Positions 20,056 through 27,519 of a stretch of DNA of 29,090 nt are shown here, in pieces (within the stretch, counting starts at the first letter, position 1; every line of letters begins with the position of its first letter). The stretch spans positions 1 through 29,090 of IMG/VR virus record IMGVR_UViG_3300035162_000985; one strand, given 5' to 3'. The position numbers and the translations under genes were made by a program. The notes under the pieces are model-generated. The model was not told the origin of the DNA. It was given only the letters and a program-made list of their open reading frames with translations, and searched no databases. The DNA is from a virus.

Positions 20056-21036
20056 ATGAGAAAAACAAATTTAAGAGACATTACAGGAAACGGTAGTGTA
20101 GCAACAATCACAACTAGCTACGAAGGACAATACCTTGGCGAGCTAATTTCAGCAGCGTTACTTTCTGGAGACACTATCGACAAAGGTGGTATCACAGTTA
20201 AGCCAAACGTAGCTTACAAAGAAGTAGTAAAAAAATTAGACACTTCTGGAATTATTACAGACGCAACTTGCGACTTTACAGTAACAGCTGACCAAATTAC
20301 ACTTTCTGAGCGTATTCTTGAAGTTGAGCCTTTCCAAGTAAATTTACAGCTTTGTAAGAAAGACTTTTTGTCTGACTATCTTGCTTTAGAAATGGGAGCT
20401 AGCGCATACAAAAACTTACCATCTTCTTTTGGTAACTACATTATGGCTCACGTAGCAGCTGAGGTAGCACAAAAAACAGAGCAAAATATCTGGGGTGGTG
20501 TAAACGGAACTGCTGGAGAATTTGACGGTTTAACTACACTTATGGCAGCTGACGCTAACGTAGTAGACGTACCTGGTACAGCTTCTGCTTTTGCATCTTC
20601 TACTATTATAGCGGAATTGGGAAAACTAGTTGACTCAATACCAGCAGCAGTATACGGTAAGGAAGACCTCCATTTATTTTTGCCAACGGTAGCTTTTAAA
20701 GCCTATGTGAGAAGTCTCGGAGGCTTCGCAAGTGGAGGTGTAGGCGCAAATGGTGTAGACAACAGAGGTTCTTTATGGTATGAAAACGGAGGGTTAACTT
20801 TCGAAGGTATCAAAGTATTTAAAGCACCAGGTATGCCAGCAGATCATATGGTAGCAGCTGAGAAGTCTAACCTATTCTTTGGAACTGCTTTACTAGCAGA
20901 TATGGGACAGTCTTCTGCTAAAATTTTAGATATGGCAGATTTGGACGGTTCAGACAACGTAAGAATTATCCTACGTTTCCAGGCTGGAGTGCAATATGGA
21001 GTATCACAGGACACAGTTTTGTACACTTTATCATAA
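20056..21036 (+). CDS. major capsid protein, HK97-fold
   Basis: The 326-residue protein follows the scaffold gene after 4 bases and precedes a strong terminator. It shows HK97-like pattern elements: an N-arm (TTSYEGQYLGELISAAL), VEPFQVNLQLCKKDFLSDYLALEMG (P-domain/spine helix region), and a long beta/loop segment (VYGKEDLHLFLPTVAFKAYVRSLGG). GLTFEGIKVFKAPGMPADHMVAAEKSNLFFGTAL and a C-terminal strand (VRIILRFQAGVQYGVSQDTVLYTLS) complete it. Its codon use (more GGA, GGT, TCT, GCT) differs from neighbours, as expected for a highly expressed gene. Confidence 0.88.
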   Translation: MRKTNLRDITGNGSVATITTSYEGQYLGELISAALLSGDTIDKGGITVKPNVAYKEVVKKLDTSGIITDATCDFTVTADQITLSERILEVEPFQVNLQLCKKDFLSDYLALEMGASAYKNLPSSFGNYIMAHVAAEVAQKTEQNIWGGVNGTAGEFDGLTTLMAADANVVDVPGTASAFASSTIIAELGKLVDSIPAAVYGKEDLHLFLPTVAFKAYVRSLGGFASGGVGANGVDNRGSLWYENGGLTFEGIKVFKAPGMPADHMVAAEKSNLFFGTALLADMGQSSAKILDMADLDGSDNVRIILRFQAGVQYGVSQDTVLYTLS

Positions 21037-21056
21037 TTAACTAATCAATAAATTTA

Positions 21057-21098
21057 GGGGTAGGTAAGCCGTTTTGCGCCTACCACCCCTTTTTTTTT
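21057..21098 (+). terminator. intrinsic terminator after the major capsid gene
   Basis: GGGGTAGG (21057-21064) pairs with CCTACCaCC (21079-21087; one bulged A), with a 14-base loop, then nine T (21090-21098). It should lower transcription beyond the capsid gene. The tail tube gene starts 22 bases later. Confidence 0.88.
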
Positions 21099-21119
21099 AA
21101 CTTTTAAAAACATAAACAA

Positions 21120-21656
21120 ATGAGTTGCAATTCACTAAGTATCGGACGTACTTTGCCTTGCACTAGCTCAGTCGGAGGCATAAAAGCATTTTACGTATGC
21201 TCATATGGTACTCTAGGCGCTTTAACAGTAAGCGCAACGACAGGCGAGTTAGAAAGCATAGCAGGAACGCCAGCATTATACAAATACGACGTAGAAGGTT
21301 CTAACGGACTAGAGCAAGCTGTAACAGCTTCTGCTGAAAACGGTAGCGTATTTTACGAGCAGACATTAACGGTAACGTTAAAGAAACTAGAAAAACTTAC
21401 ACAGTTTGAGCTAACAGATTTATTAAAAGCTAGAACCCACGTTTTTGTAGAAGACTACAACGGTAACTACTTTTTAATGGGAGCGACTAATGGAGTACAT
21501 AGCTCTGGAGGTTCAATTACTACTGGACAAGCGTACGGAGACCTTTCTGGTTTTTCTGCACTGACTTTTACAGCACAAGAAGTTTTACCAGCATATTTTA
21601 CAGCTGCGGCAGTCATTACTGCTAACGTTGAGGCTGGACAAATTGAGCCAGCATAA
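21120..21656 (+). CDS. major tail tube protein
   Basis: The 178-residue protein matches the pattern of Bacteroidetes siphophage tail tube proteins. It has a Cys-containing start (CNSLSIGRTLPCTSSVGGIKAFYVC), LYKYDVEGSNGLEQAVTASAENGSVFYEQTLTVTLKKL (about 53-90), VEDYNGNYFLMGATNGVHSSGGSITTG (about 110-136) and DLSGFSALTFTAQEVLPAYF. These correspond to the tube strands and the inner loop. It stacks as hexameric rings around the tape measure. It lies away from the other tail genes, between capsid and portal, an unusual order. Confidence 0.75.
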   Translation: MSCNSLSIGRTLPCTSSVGGIKAFYVCSYGTLGALTVSATTGELESIAGTPALYKYDVEGSNGLEQAVTASAENGSVFYEQTLTVTLKKLEKLTQFELTDLLKARTHVFVEDYNGNYFLMGATNGVHSSGGSITTGQAYGDLSGFSALTFTAQEVLPAYFTAAAVITANVEAGQIEPA

Positions 21657-21691
21657 TAAGGGGTTATATTAGGTATATGCTAAGGCTATGA

Positions 21692-21719
21692 AGAGGGCGC
21701 AGAGATGCGCTCTTTTTTT
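21692..21719 (+). terminator. intrinsic terminator after the tail tube gene
   Basis: A stem of up to 10 pairs around GCGCA/TGCGC with a GAGA loop (loop 21702-21705), followed by a T-tract (to 21719). It ends the unit just before the next late promoter. Confidence 0.88.
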
Positions 21720-21721
21720 AT

Positions 21722-21750
21722 GCAAAAAAATAATATTTTACGTTATATAT
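21722..21750 (+). promoter_or_regulatory. late-class promoter before the portal unit
   Basis: GCAAA (21722-21726), 12 bases, TACGTTATATAT (21739-21750). The ATG at 21753 is 13 bases after the A of ACG. Directly behind a terminator, so it begins a new unit. Confidence 0.78.
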
Positions 21751-21752
21751 GT

Positions 21753-22109
21753 ATGAGAGTGTTAAAACCGACATCAAACGAGCAAACCTTTTACATTATT
21801 CCCAGAGAGTACGCTATTAGCAACGTAATAGAGCTTAGAGACGATCAAACTAACGTTATAACGTCATATACTACTACAATGGTAAAAGAAAACGACTACC
21901 TTAAATTTACAGGCGTATTTACTTTATTAGAAGGGCATTTTTACGATTTAAAACTAACTAGTACTTCTGTGTCTGGTAGGAAGTATAACACAGACAAAAT
22001 ATTTTGCACAGCTCAAATTATTAACCAAAACAATAATCAAGAGTATAGCATAAATAAAGACCTTTATATAACCAACGACAGCTATAGTAACGACTATATA
22101 GTAATATGA
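21753..22109 (+). CDS. hypothetical structural protein upstream of portal, 118 aa
   Basis: I choose the ATG at 21753 (MRVLKPTSNEQTFYIIPREY), not the in-frame ATG at 21705. The latter lies inside the terminator hairpin and upstream of the promoter. The product is beta-rich, with VIELRDDQTNVITSY, FTLLEGHFYDLKLTS and NTDKIFCTAQIINQNNNQEYSI. It ends with repeated Asn/Tyr/Ser (NDSYSNDYIVI). Genes of this type sit beside portal genes in flavobacterial phages, so a virion or connector role is likely. It overlaps the portal start by ATGA. Confidence 0.6.
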   Translation: MRVLKPTSNEQTFYIIPREYAISNVIELRDDQTNVITSYTTTMVKENDYLKFTGVFTLLEGHFYDLKLTSTSVSGRKYNTDKIFCTAQIINQNNNQEYSINKDLYITNDSYSNDYIVI

Positions 22110-24085
22110 AAAAATTTAAACAGAAACCCAGTACTGGAGTAAAAAACGGTATACCTAGATTTATTAACTTAGGTACTTATACAAGTCCAGAGATAGTAGA
22201 AGAGCAAAACAACGATTTTGTAAAGTATGGCGCAGACAATAATTACTTTGGATTCCTAAACGACTTATTTAACGGATCGCCAACTAACTCAGCTGCTATA
22301 AACGGAATTGCACAGTTAATTGCTGGTCGTGGTATTGACGCTTTAGACAGTAATAAAAAGCCTAACGAATACGCTGTAATGAAAAAACTATTTACAGACG
22401 ACTGTTTGAGTCGTTTAGCGATAGATTTAAAGCTATTTGGTCAAGCTAGTATGCAAGTTATATATAATACAGATAGAACTAAGATAGTACAAGTAGAACA
22501 CTATCCTGTAGAGACTTTACGTGCAGAGAAATGTAATGAAGTAAGCGGAGAAATTGAAGGGTATTACTATTCGCCAGACTGGACAAAAGTTAAAAGCGGA
22601 GACGAACTAAAAAGAATACCAGCGTTTGGGTTTTCTACGGAAGACATAGAGATTTTATACATAAAGCCTTATAAATCAGGCTATTACTACTATAGTCCTG
22701 TGGATTATCAGGGAGCGACGCAATATATAGAGATGGAGTCTGAAATAAGCAACTTCCATTTAAACTCGCTGCTTAATGGTATGGCGCCAAGTATGCTTAT
22801 GAATATGAACTCAGGCATACCAGACGAAGACACTCAGCGAGAAATAGAAAATAAAATATATCAAAAATATACAGGCACGTCAAATGCTGGACGCATAATA
22901 CTAGCCTTTAATAATGGCTCAGAAGAGCAAGCGACTGTAGAGACTATACAGCTTTCAGACGCACACCAGCAATATCAGTTTTTAAGTGAAGAGAGTAGTC
23001 AAAAAATAATAATAGGACACAGGATTACGAGTCCTTTACTTTTAGGTATAAATAAGTCTACAGGGTTTTCGTCAAATTCAGACGAATTACGCCAGGCAAG
23101 TATACTTTTTGACAATACCGTTATAGCGCCGTTTCAAGCCCTTATTTTAAAAGCCTTTGATTCTATACTAGCTTACAACGAAATGAGCTTAAAACTATAC
23201 GTAAAGACCTTACAGCCACTAGAATTTGTAGACTTAACAAACGCTACAACAGCTGAGGAAGTAGAAGAGCAAACAGGACAGAAATTATCGTTATCTAGTA
23301 AAGAGATAGACGGTAAAACAGCTTACGATACGAAAGAGGAAGCAGAGGCAGTAGCTGAGGAAATGGGTTGCGGTGGTTATCACGAACACGAAGCAGACGG
23401 TAAGACGTGGTATATGCCTTGTAAAAGTCACGATCTTAAAGCGCCTTGCTGGGACGGTTACGAGCAGATAGGCACAAAGATTAAAGACGGTAAGGAAGTG
23501 CCAAACTGTGTACCGCTTTCAGACGCAGACAAAATGCGTAAAGACTTATACGAAAAACTAAAAGATATAGGCGAAGAAGAAGACCTTAGCGAATGGGAGT
23601 TAATAGACGCTACACCAGCTAATGAATACGACGATAACATACACAGTGCTTTAAATTTGGCTAGCGTAGTTTCTAGCTCTCCAAGTAAAACAAGCGAGCA
23701 AGACACGCTTATTATAAAAGTACGTTATGCTTATATGGGGTCTAACAATCCACAGCGTGACTTTTGCCAGAAAATGTGGGCAGCTAAAAAAATCTATCGT
23801 AAAGAAGACTTAGATAAACAAAGCAGTGATAATTCTGAGCTAAGTCCCTCAGGATCAAGTACTTACAATATATGGTTATACAAAGGCGGTGTGAACTGTA
23901 AACATTACTGGGAGCGACGTACTTACTTAAGAAAAAACAATAAGAAAATAACAGTAACTGAGGCTAGACGTAGAATAAACGAACTAGACCCTAGTTTACG
24001 TAAAGAGGCAGAGATAGAGAAAAACGCACCAGAAGTGGCGCAAACAGCTAATGCTGGTAATGATTACTGGCGATATAATAACTAA
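22106..24085 (+). CDS. portal protein with extra C-terminal modules, 659 aa
   Basis: The N-terminal 400 residues are a phage portal. Visible are FVKYGADNNYFGFLNDLFNGSPTNSAAINGIAQLIAGRG (about 34-73), VEHYPVETLRAEKC, EDIEILYIKPYKSGYYYYSPVDYQGA and HRITSPLLLGINKSTGFSSNSDELRQA (about 305-333). After these come modules not needed for a portal. GCGGYHEHEADGKTWYMPCKSH (about 420-441) is a Cys/His cluster. PCWDGYEQIGTKIKDGKEVPNCVP follows, and then RDFCQKMWAAKKIYRKEDLD ... KGGVNCKHYWERRTY (about 550-607). The last recalls domains on minor head proteins of Bacteroidetes phages. It seems to fuse portal and minor-capsid functions. Portal assignment is confident; module roles are unknown. Confidence 0.85.
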   Translation: MKKFKQKPSTGVKNGIPRFINLGTYTSPEIVEEQNNDFVKYGADNNYFGFLNDLFNGSPTNSAAINGIAQLIAGRGIDALDSNKKPNEYAVMKKLFTDDCLSRLAIDLKLFGQASMQVIYNTDRTKIVQVEHYPVETLRAEKCNEVSGEIEGYYYSPDWTKVKSGDELKRIPAFGFSTEDIEILYIKPYKSGYYYYSPVDYQGATQYIEMESEISNFHLNSLLNGMAPSMLMNMNSGIPDEDTQREIENKIYQKYTGTSNAGRIILAFNNGSEEQATVETIQLSDAHQQYQFLSEESSQKIIIGHRITSPLLLGINKSTGFSSNSDELRQASILFDNTVIAPFQALILKAFDSILAYNEMSLKLYVKTLQPLEFVDLTNATTAEEVEEQTGQKLSLSSKEIDGKTAYDTKEEAEAVAEEMGCGGYHEHEADGKTWYMPCKSHDLKAPCWDGYEQIGTKIKDGKEVPNCVPLSDADKMRKDLYEKLKDIGEEEDLSEWELIDATPANEYDDNIHSALNLASVVSSSPSKTSEQDTLIIKVRYAYMGSNNPQRDFCQKMWAAKKIYRKEDLDKQSSDNSELSPSGSSTYNIWLYKGGVNCKHYWERRTYLRKNNKKITVTEARRRINELDPSLRKEAEIEKNAPEVAQTANAGNDYWRYNN

Positions 24086-24091
24086 TAAGAA

Positions 24092-24595
24092 ATGGCTACA
24101 GCACTTTTTATAAATAGGACAGACTTAGTAAAAAATACTTTAATAAACGGATCAGTAGACACAGACCGCTTTATACAGGTAATTAAAATTAGTCAGTTTC
24201 AGCATTTGCAAATATATTGCGGTACAGCTTTATACGATCAACTTAGCGACGCAATACTTAATAACACAGTCACAGCAGACCAGCAAGCGCTTCTAAACGA
24301 CTATCTACAGCCAATGCTTATACATTATAGTATGGTCGATTATATTCCAATAGCGTCCTTTGAAATCAAAAACGGAGGGTTGTTTAAACATACTAGCGAA
24401 AACGGACAGGCAGCGACAAAAGAAGAAATAGACTTTTTAACACAAAAACATAGAAGCTACGCAGAGTTTTACACTAGACGATTTATAGACTATATGAGCT
24501 TTAACGCTTCCGAGAAATTTCCAAAATACTATGAAAATAGAGACGAGGATATGTACCCCTCAAAAAGTGCGTCATTTGTTGGATGGGTGTTATAA
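24092..24595 (+). CDS. head-tail connector/adaptor protein
   Basis: The 167-residue, largely helical protein has an N-terminal segment FINRTDLVKNTLINGSVDTDRFIQVIKISQFQHLQIYCGTALYDQL. LLNDYLQPMLIHYSMVDYIPIASFEIKNGGLFKHTSENGQAATKEE and EFYTRRFIDYM follow. This is the pattern of connector-like proteins in Bacteroidetes phages that follow the portal gene (DUF6712-like, as I recall the family). It would dock below the portal ring. Confidence in the family is good; the exact position in the connector is inferred. Confidence 0.7.
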   Translation: MATALFINRTDLVKNTLINGSVDTDRFIQVIKISQFQHLQIYCGTALYDQLSDAILNNTVTADQQALLNDYLQPMLIHYSMVDYIPIASFEIKNGGLFKHTSENGQAATKEEIDFLTQKHRSYAEFYTRRFIDYMSFNASEKFPKYYENRDEDMYPSKSASFVGWVL

Positions 24596-24702
24596 TGAAA
24601 AAACTTTATAGAATAAAAAAAACAAACGTTAAGAAGCTAGTAAGCTATTTAAAGCTAAAACAGCGACAAGAAAAAACAGAGGTAAAACAAAATAAAGATT
24701 AA
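24595..24702 (+). CDS. small basic hypothetical protein, 35 aa
   Basis: Coupled by TAATG to the connector gene. The product (MKKLYRIKKTNVKKLVSYLK...) is strongly basic and helical. It could bind DNA, RNA or an acidic partner in the virion. Only the coupling and spacing support it. No family recognised. Confidence 0.45.
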   Translation: MKKLYRIKKTNVKKLVSYLKLKQRQEKTEVKQNKD

Positions 24703-24703
24703 T

Positions 24704-24889
24704 ATGGGATTCGGACAAATATATAACACAACTTGGTGGGGAAATGCAATAGAGACAGCATCATCAATAGGCACTAAACCAGATTTCTTTAGTGGACAAT
24801 TTACAATGAATGAAAGACAAGAAGTAGAAGCGGTTAAGTGTTTAGCCGACTGGACTCATATAACTGCTTTACAAGACTTAAATAATTAA
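24704..24889 (+). CDS. small structural-type protein (GxIYNTTWWG), 61 aa
   Basis: Begins MGFGQIYNTTWWGNAIETAS. The start with Gly-x-Ile-Tyr and Trp-Trp-Gly is a pattern of short proteins encoded just upstream of tail fibre genes in flavobacterial phages. It lies 3 bases before the first LamG-type protein gene, so it may be a small fibre or decoration component. The function is inferred from place. Confidence 0.6.
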   Translation: MGFGQIYNTTWWGNAIETASSIGTKPDFFSGQFTMNERQEVEAVKCLADWTHITALQDLNN

Positions 24890-24892
24890 ACA

Positions 24893-26227
24893 ATGGCAAA
24901 ACCAAAATTAGCATTAATACCAGCAGCACAAGGCACTAAGTTTTACTCTGTATTACCGAGTGATGGAACTGGAGACTTCGACTTCACAAGAGGCAGCAAG
25001 GCTACTAGAATAAACGCACAAGGACTAATAGAAATAGTTAACGATAATATATCAAGACTTGACTACCCATTGATAGATGGTGTTCAGAAAGGATGTCCGC
25101 ATCATATTTTAGAGCCAGCGAGGGCTAATTTATTATCTTATAGTAATGATTTTAGTAATGCTGCTTGGAGTAAAGGTAGTAATCTTCTGGTTCAATTAAA
25201 CACAGAAATATCGCCAGATGGAAGTTTAAATGCAACCAAATTTACAAATGTTGCTGCAAGTTCTGTTTTTGCTTTTCAATTATCAATAGGTTCAACATCA
25301 TCGGTATGGACTAGCTCTGTATTTGTTAAAAAAGGAACTAATAAATATTGTGGGATTTCAATTACAAGTTTAGGAATAACAAACTCAAGATATCAACCAG
25401 TATTTAATTTAGAAGATGGCACAATTCAAGAAATAAACACATCTGGAACAAATATAACAAATGCAAGCAATTCTATTACGCAATACCCTAACGGATGGTA
25501 TAGGGTTACTATATCAGTAACTTTTGTTGGCGGTGCAGACCAATGTTATATGGTTTTACAGAATACAAATAATACAGATTACAACCCTGTATCTGGCACA
25601 CTTGATTGGCAAAACGCATCTCTTGGAAATGCCTACTTTTACGGAGCAATGCTAGAGCAAGGTTCTTATCCAACATCTTATATTCCAACCACATCAACAG
25701 CAGTTACTCGTTCAGCAGAAACTGCTAATGGAGCTGGGAACTCAACTACGTTTAATTCAGAACAAGGTGTGCTTATGGCAGAGATAAGCGCAGAATCTGC
25801 TTCAGATAGTTCTTTTAGATTTATAAGTTTAAATGATGGTACATCGAATAATGTTGTCAAGTTTGTATTTTACTTAAATATGGTATTTGCAGAAACTGTT
25901 GTAGGAGGTGTTAATCAAGGCAACACAACATATATATTTCCTTCCATTACAAGTAATAATAAAATTGCTTTTAAATATAAAGTAAATGATTTTGCTTTAT
26001 GGGTAAATGGGATTAAAGTTTCTACTGATTTATTAGGTAGTGTTTTGGCTTCAAATATTCTCAATAATTTAAGTTTTGATAACGGAGCTGGTAATAATAA
26101 TTTCTACGGAAAAACTAAGCAAATACAATACTTTGATTCAGCTCTTGATTCAGAACAACTTGAACAATTAACGTCTTGGCAATCTTTTAGAGATATGGCT
26201 AACGGACAATTATACACAATAGAATAG
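24893..26227 (+). CDS. LamG/concanavalin-like tail receptor-binding candidate 1, 444 aa
   Basis: First of three tandem paralogues. The N-terminal domain (about 1-80) has the shared pattern DFDFTRGSKATRINAQGLIEIV ... RLDYPLIDG ... HILEPARANL. A carbohydrate-binding-like beta domain follows (DFSNAAWSKGS ... SPDGSLNATKFTN; WYRVTISVTF). Next comes the junction SYIPTTSTAVTRSAETANGAG, then a C-terminal LamG-type beta sandwich (VLMAEISAES ... KYKVNDFALWVNGIKVSTD ... NNFYGKTKQIQYFDSALDSEQL). Such proteins are adhesins or tail fibres that bind surface sugars. It uses more GAT/AAT/TTT codons than the head genes. The receptor is unknown. Confidence 0.7.
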   Translation: MAKPKLALIPAAQGTKFYSVLPSDGTGDFDFTRGSKATRINAQGLIEIVNDNISRLDYPLIDGVQKGCPHHILEPARANLLSYSNDFSNAAWSKGSNLLVQLNTEISPDGSLNATKFTNVAASSVFAFQLSIGSTSSVWTSSVFVKKGTNKYCGISITSLGITNSRYQPVFNLEDGTIQEINTSGTNITNASNSITQYPNGWYRVTISVTFVGGADQCYMVLQNTNNTDYNPVSGTLDWQNASLGNAYFYGAMLEQGSYPTSYIPTTSTAVTRSAETANGAGNSTTFNSEQGVLMAEISAESASDSSFRFISLNDGTSNNVVKFVFYLNMVFAETVVGGVNQGNTTYIFPSITSNNKIAFKYKVNDFALWVNGIKVSTDLLGSVLASNILNNLSFDNGAGNNNFYGKTKQIQYFDSALDSEQLEQLTSWQSFRDMANGQLYTIE

Positions 26228-26229
26228 AT

Positions 26230-27519
26230 ATGGCACAAACACTAAAATTCGGCAATAAAACGTGGGCTACAAAAGTAGGTTCTACGCTTGCTTATAATGA
26301 TGAGAACGGAAACTACAAGCCTCTGCCCTTTGCGTTTACAAGGTCTACATCAGCGACACGAGTTAATAAACAAGGTTTAATCGAGGTAGTAACAAACGAT
26401 AAACCAAGAATAGATTATACAGATACAAGTGATGGAGTGCTACTTTTGGAAAAGGCAGCAACAAATTTAGTAACTTATTCTCAAGCGTTTGATAATGCTT
26501 ATTGGACAAAGAGTGGAGCAAGTGTTACAAGTGGTTTTACATCGCCAGATGGAACTAATAATGCTTATAAGTTAGTTGAAGATACGAGTAATGCAGACCA
26601 TACTGTATATAAACTTAATATCTCTATTTCTAATGGAGTTGAATATACATATTCAGTATTTGTTAAAGGAACTGAAAGAGTTTTGCAAATGGTTTTATCT
26701 GGTTCGTTTTCTTCTAATTTTTGTAATTTTGATTTATCAGATGGAACTATTGGAGATAATACTGGACTTGTAGATTTTAATATTACATCATTGTCTAACG
26801 ATTGGTATAGATGTGATGTAACTGCTTTAAGCAATGGAACATCTGCAAATATAGAATTAATATTAACAAAATCTAAAACATCTGCAAGATACGCTAATTA
26901 TCAAGGAGACGGAACAAGTGGTATTTACATTTGGGGCTCACAAGTAGAAGCTGGAAATCTATCTTCCTACATACCAACGCAAGGTTCTGCATCGACTCGT
27001 GTGGCTGAAACTGCTTCTGGTTCTGGTAATAGCGAAGTTTTTTCTGATAGTCAAGGAGTATTGTTTGCTAACATAGCTGCGAATGCTAATGATTCTTATA
27101 GGTTTTTAAGTCTATCAGACGGAAGTAATAGTAATAATGTTAGGTTTAATTTAAGTCCAACTGAAAACCAAATTAGTTTTGAAATAAATTCTGGAGGTTC
27201 GTTACAAGTGGGTTACACTAACAATAATACCAATGTTTTACTAAACACCAAAGTAAGTATAAAATACAAAGAAAATAACTTTTCTATTTGGATAAATGGT
27301 TTTAAATTATATACAGATTTAAGTGGCTCTACCCCTATTGGATTAGATAGAATTAATTTTGATAGAGGAACTGGAGGTAATGTGTTTAACGGAAAGACAA
27401 AAGAAATAGGTTACTACGATGCAATTTTAACGGATTTAGAGCTTGAAACGCTTACAAGTTATAAGAGCTGGACATCAATGGTAAACGAATTAAATTTAAA
27501 TATAATATACAATGGCTAA
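26230..27519 (+). CDS. LamG/concanavalin-like tail receptor-binding candidate 2, 429 aa
   Basis: Second paralogue. It has an N-terminal TLKFGNKTWATKVGSTLAYND ... FAFTRSTSATRVNKQGLIEVV ... LLLEKAATNLVTYSQAF. A middle beta domain has SPDGTNNAYKLVEDTSN and WYRCDVTAL, then YQGDGTSGIYIWGSQVEAGN. The junction SYIPTQGSASTRVAETASGSG leads into a C-terminal sandwich (IKYKENNFSIWINGFKLYTD ... FNGKTKEIGYYDAILTDLEL). N-terminal residues 1-20 are more like copy 3 than copy 1. It overlaps copy 3 by 8 bases. Likely a fibre or virion adhesin. Confidence 0.7.
   Translation: MAQTLKFGNKTWATKVGSTLAYNDENGNYKPLPFAFTRSTSATRVNKQGLIEVVTNDKPRIDYTDTSDGVLLLEKAATNLVTYSQAFDNAYWTKSGASVTSGFTSPDGTNNAYKLVEDTSNADHTVYKLNISISNGVEYTYSVFVKGTERVLQMVLSGSFSSNFCNFDLSDGTIGDNTGLVDFNITSLSNDWYRCDVTALSNGTSANIELILTKSKTSARYANYQGDGTSGIYIWGSQVEAGNLSSYIPTQGSASTRVAETASGSGNSEVFSDSQGVLFANIAANANDSYRFLSLSDGSNSNNVRFNLSPTENQISFEINSGGSLQVGYTNNNTNVLLNTKVSIKYKENNFSIWINGFKLYTDLSGSTPIGLDRINFDRGTGGNVFNGKTKEIGYYDAILTDLELETLTSYKSWTSMVNELNLNIIYNG

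Noticed and set aside
21705-21752. Upstream in-frame start for the 21753 gene
   Set aside because: It lies within the terminator hairpin and before the late promoter; the ATG at 21753 has the 13-base spacing seen at other late genes.
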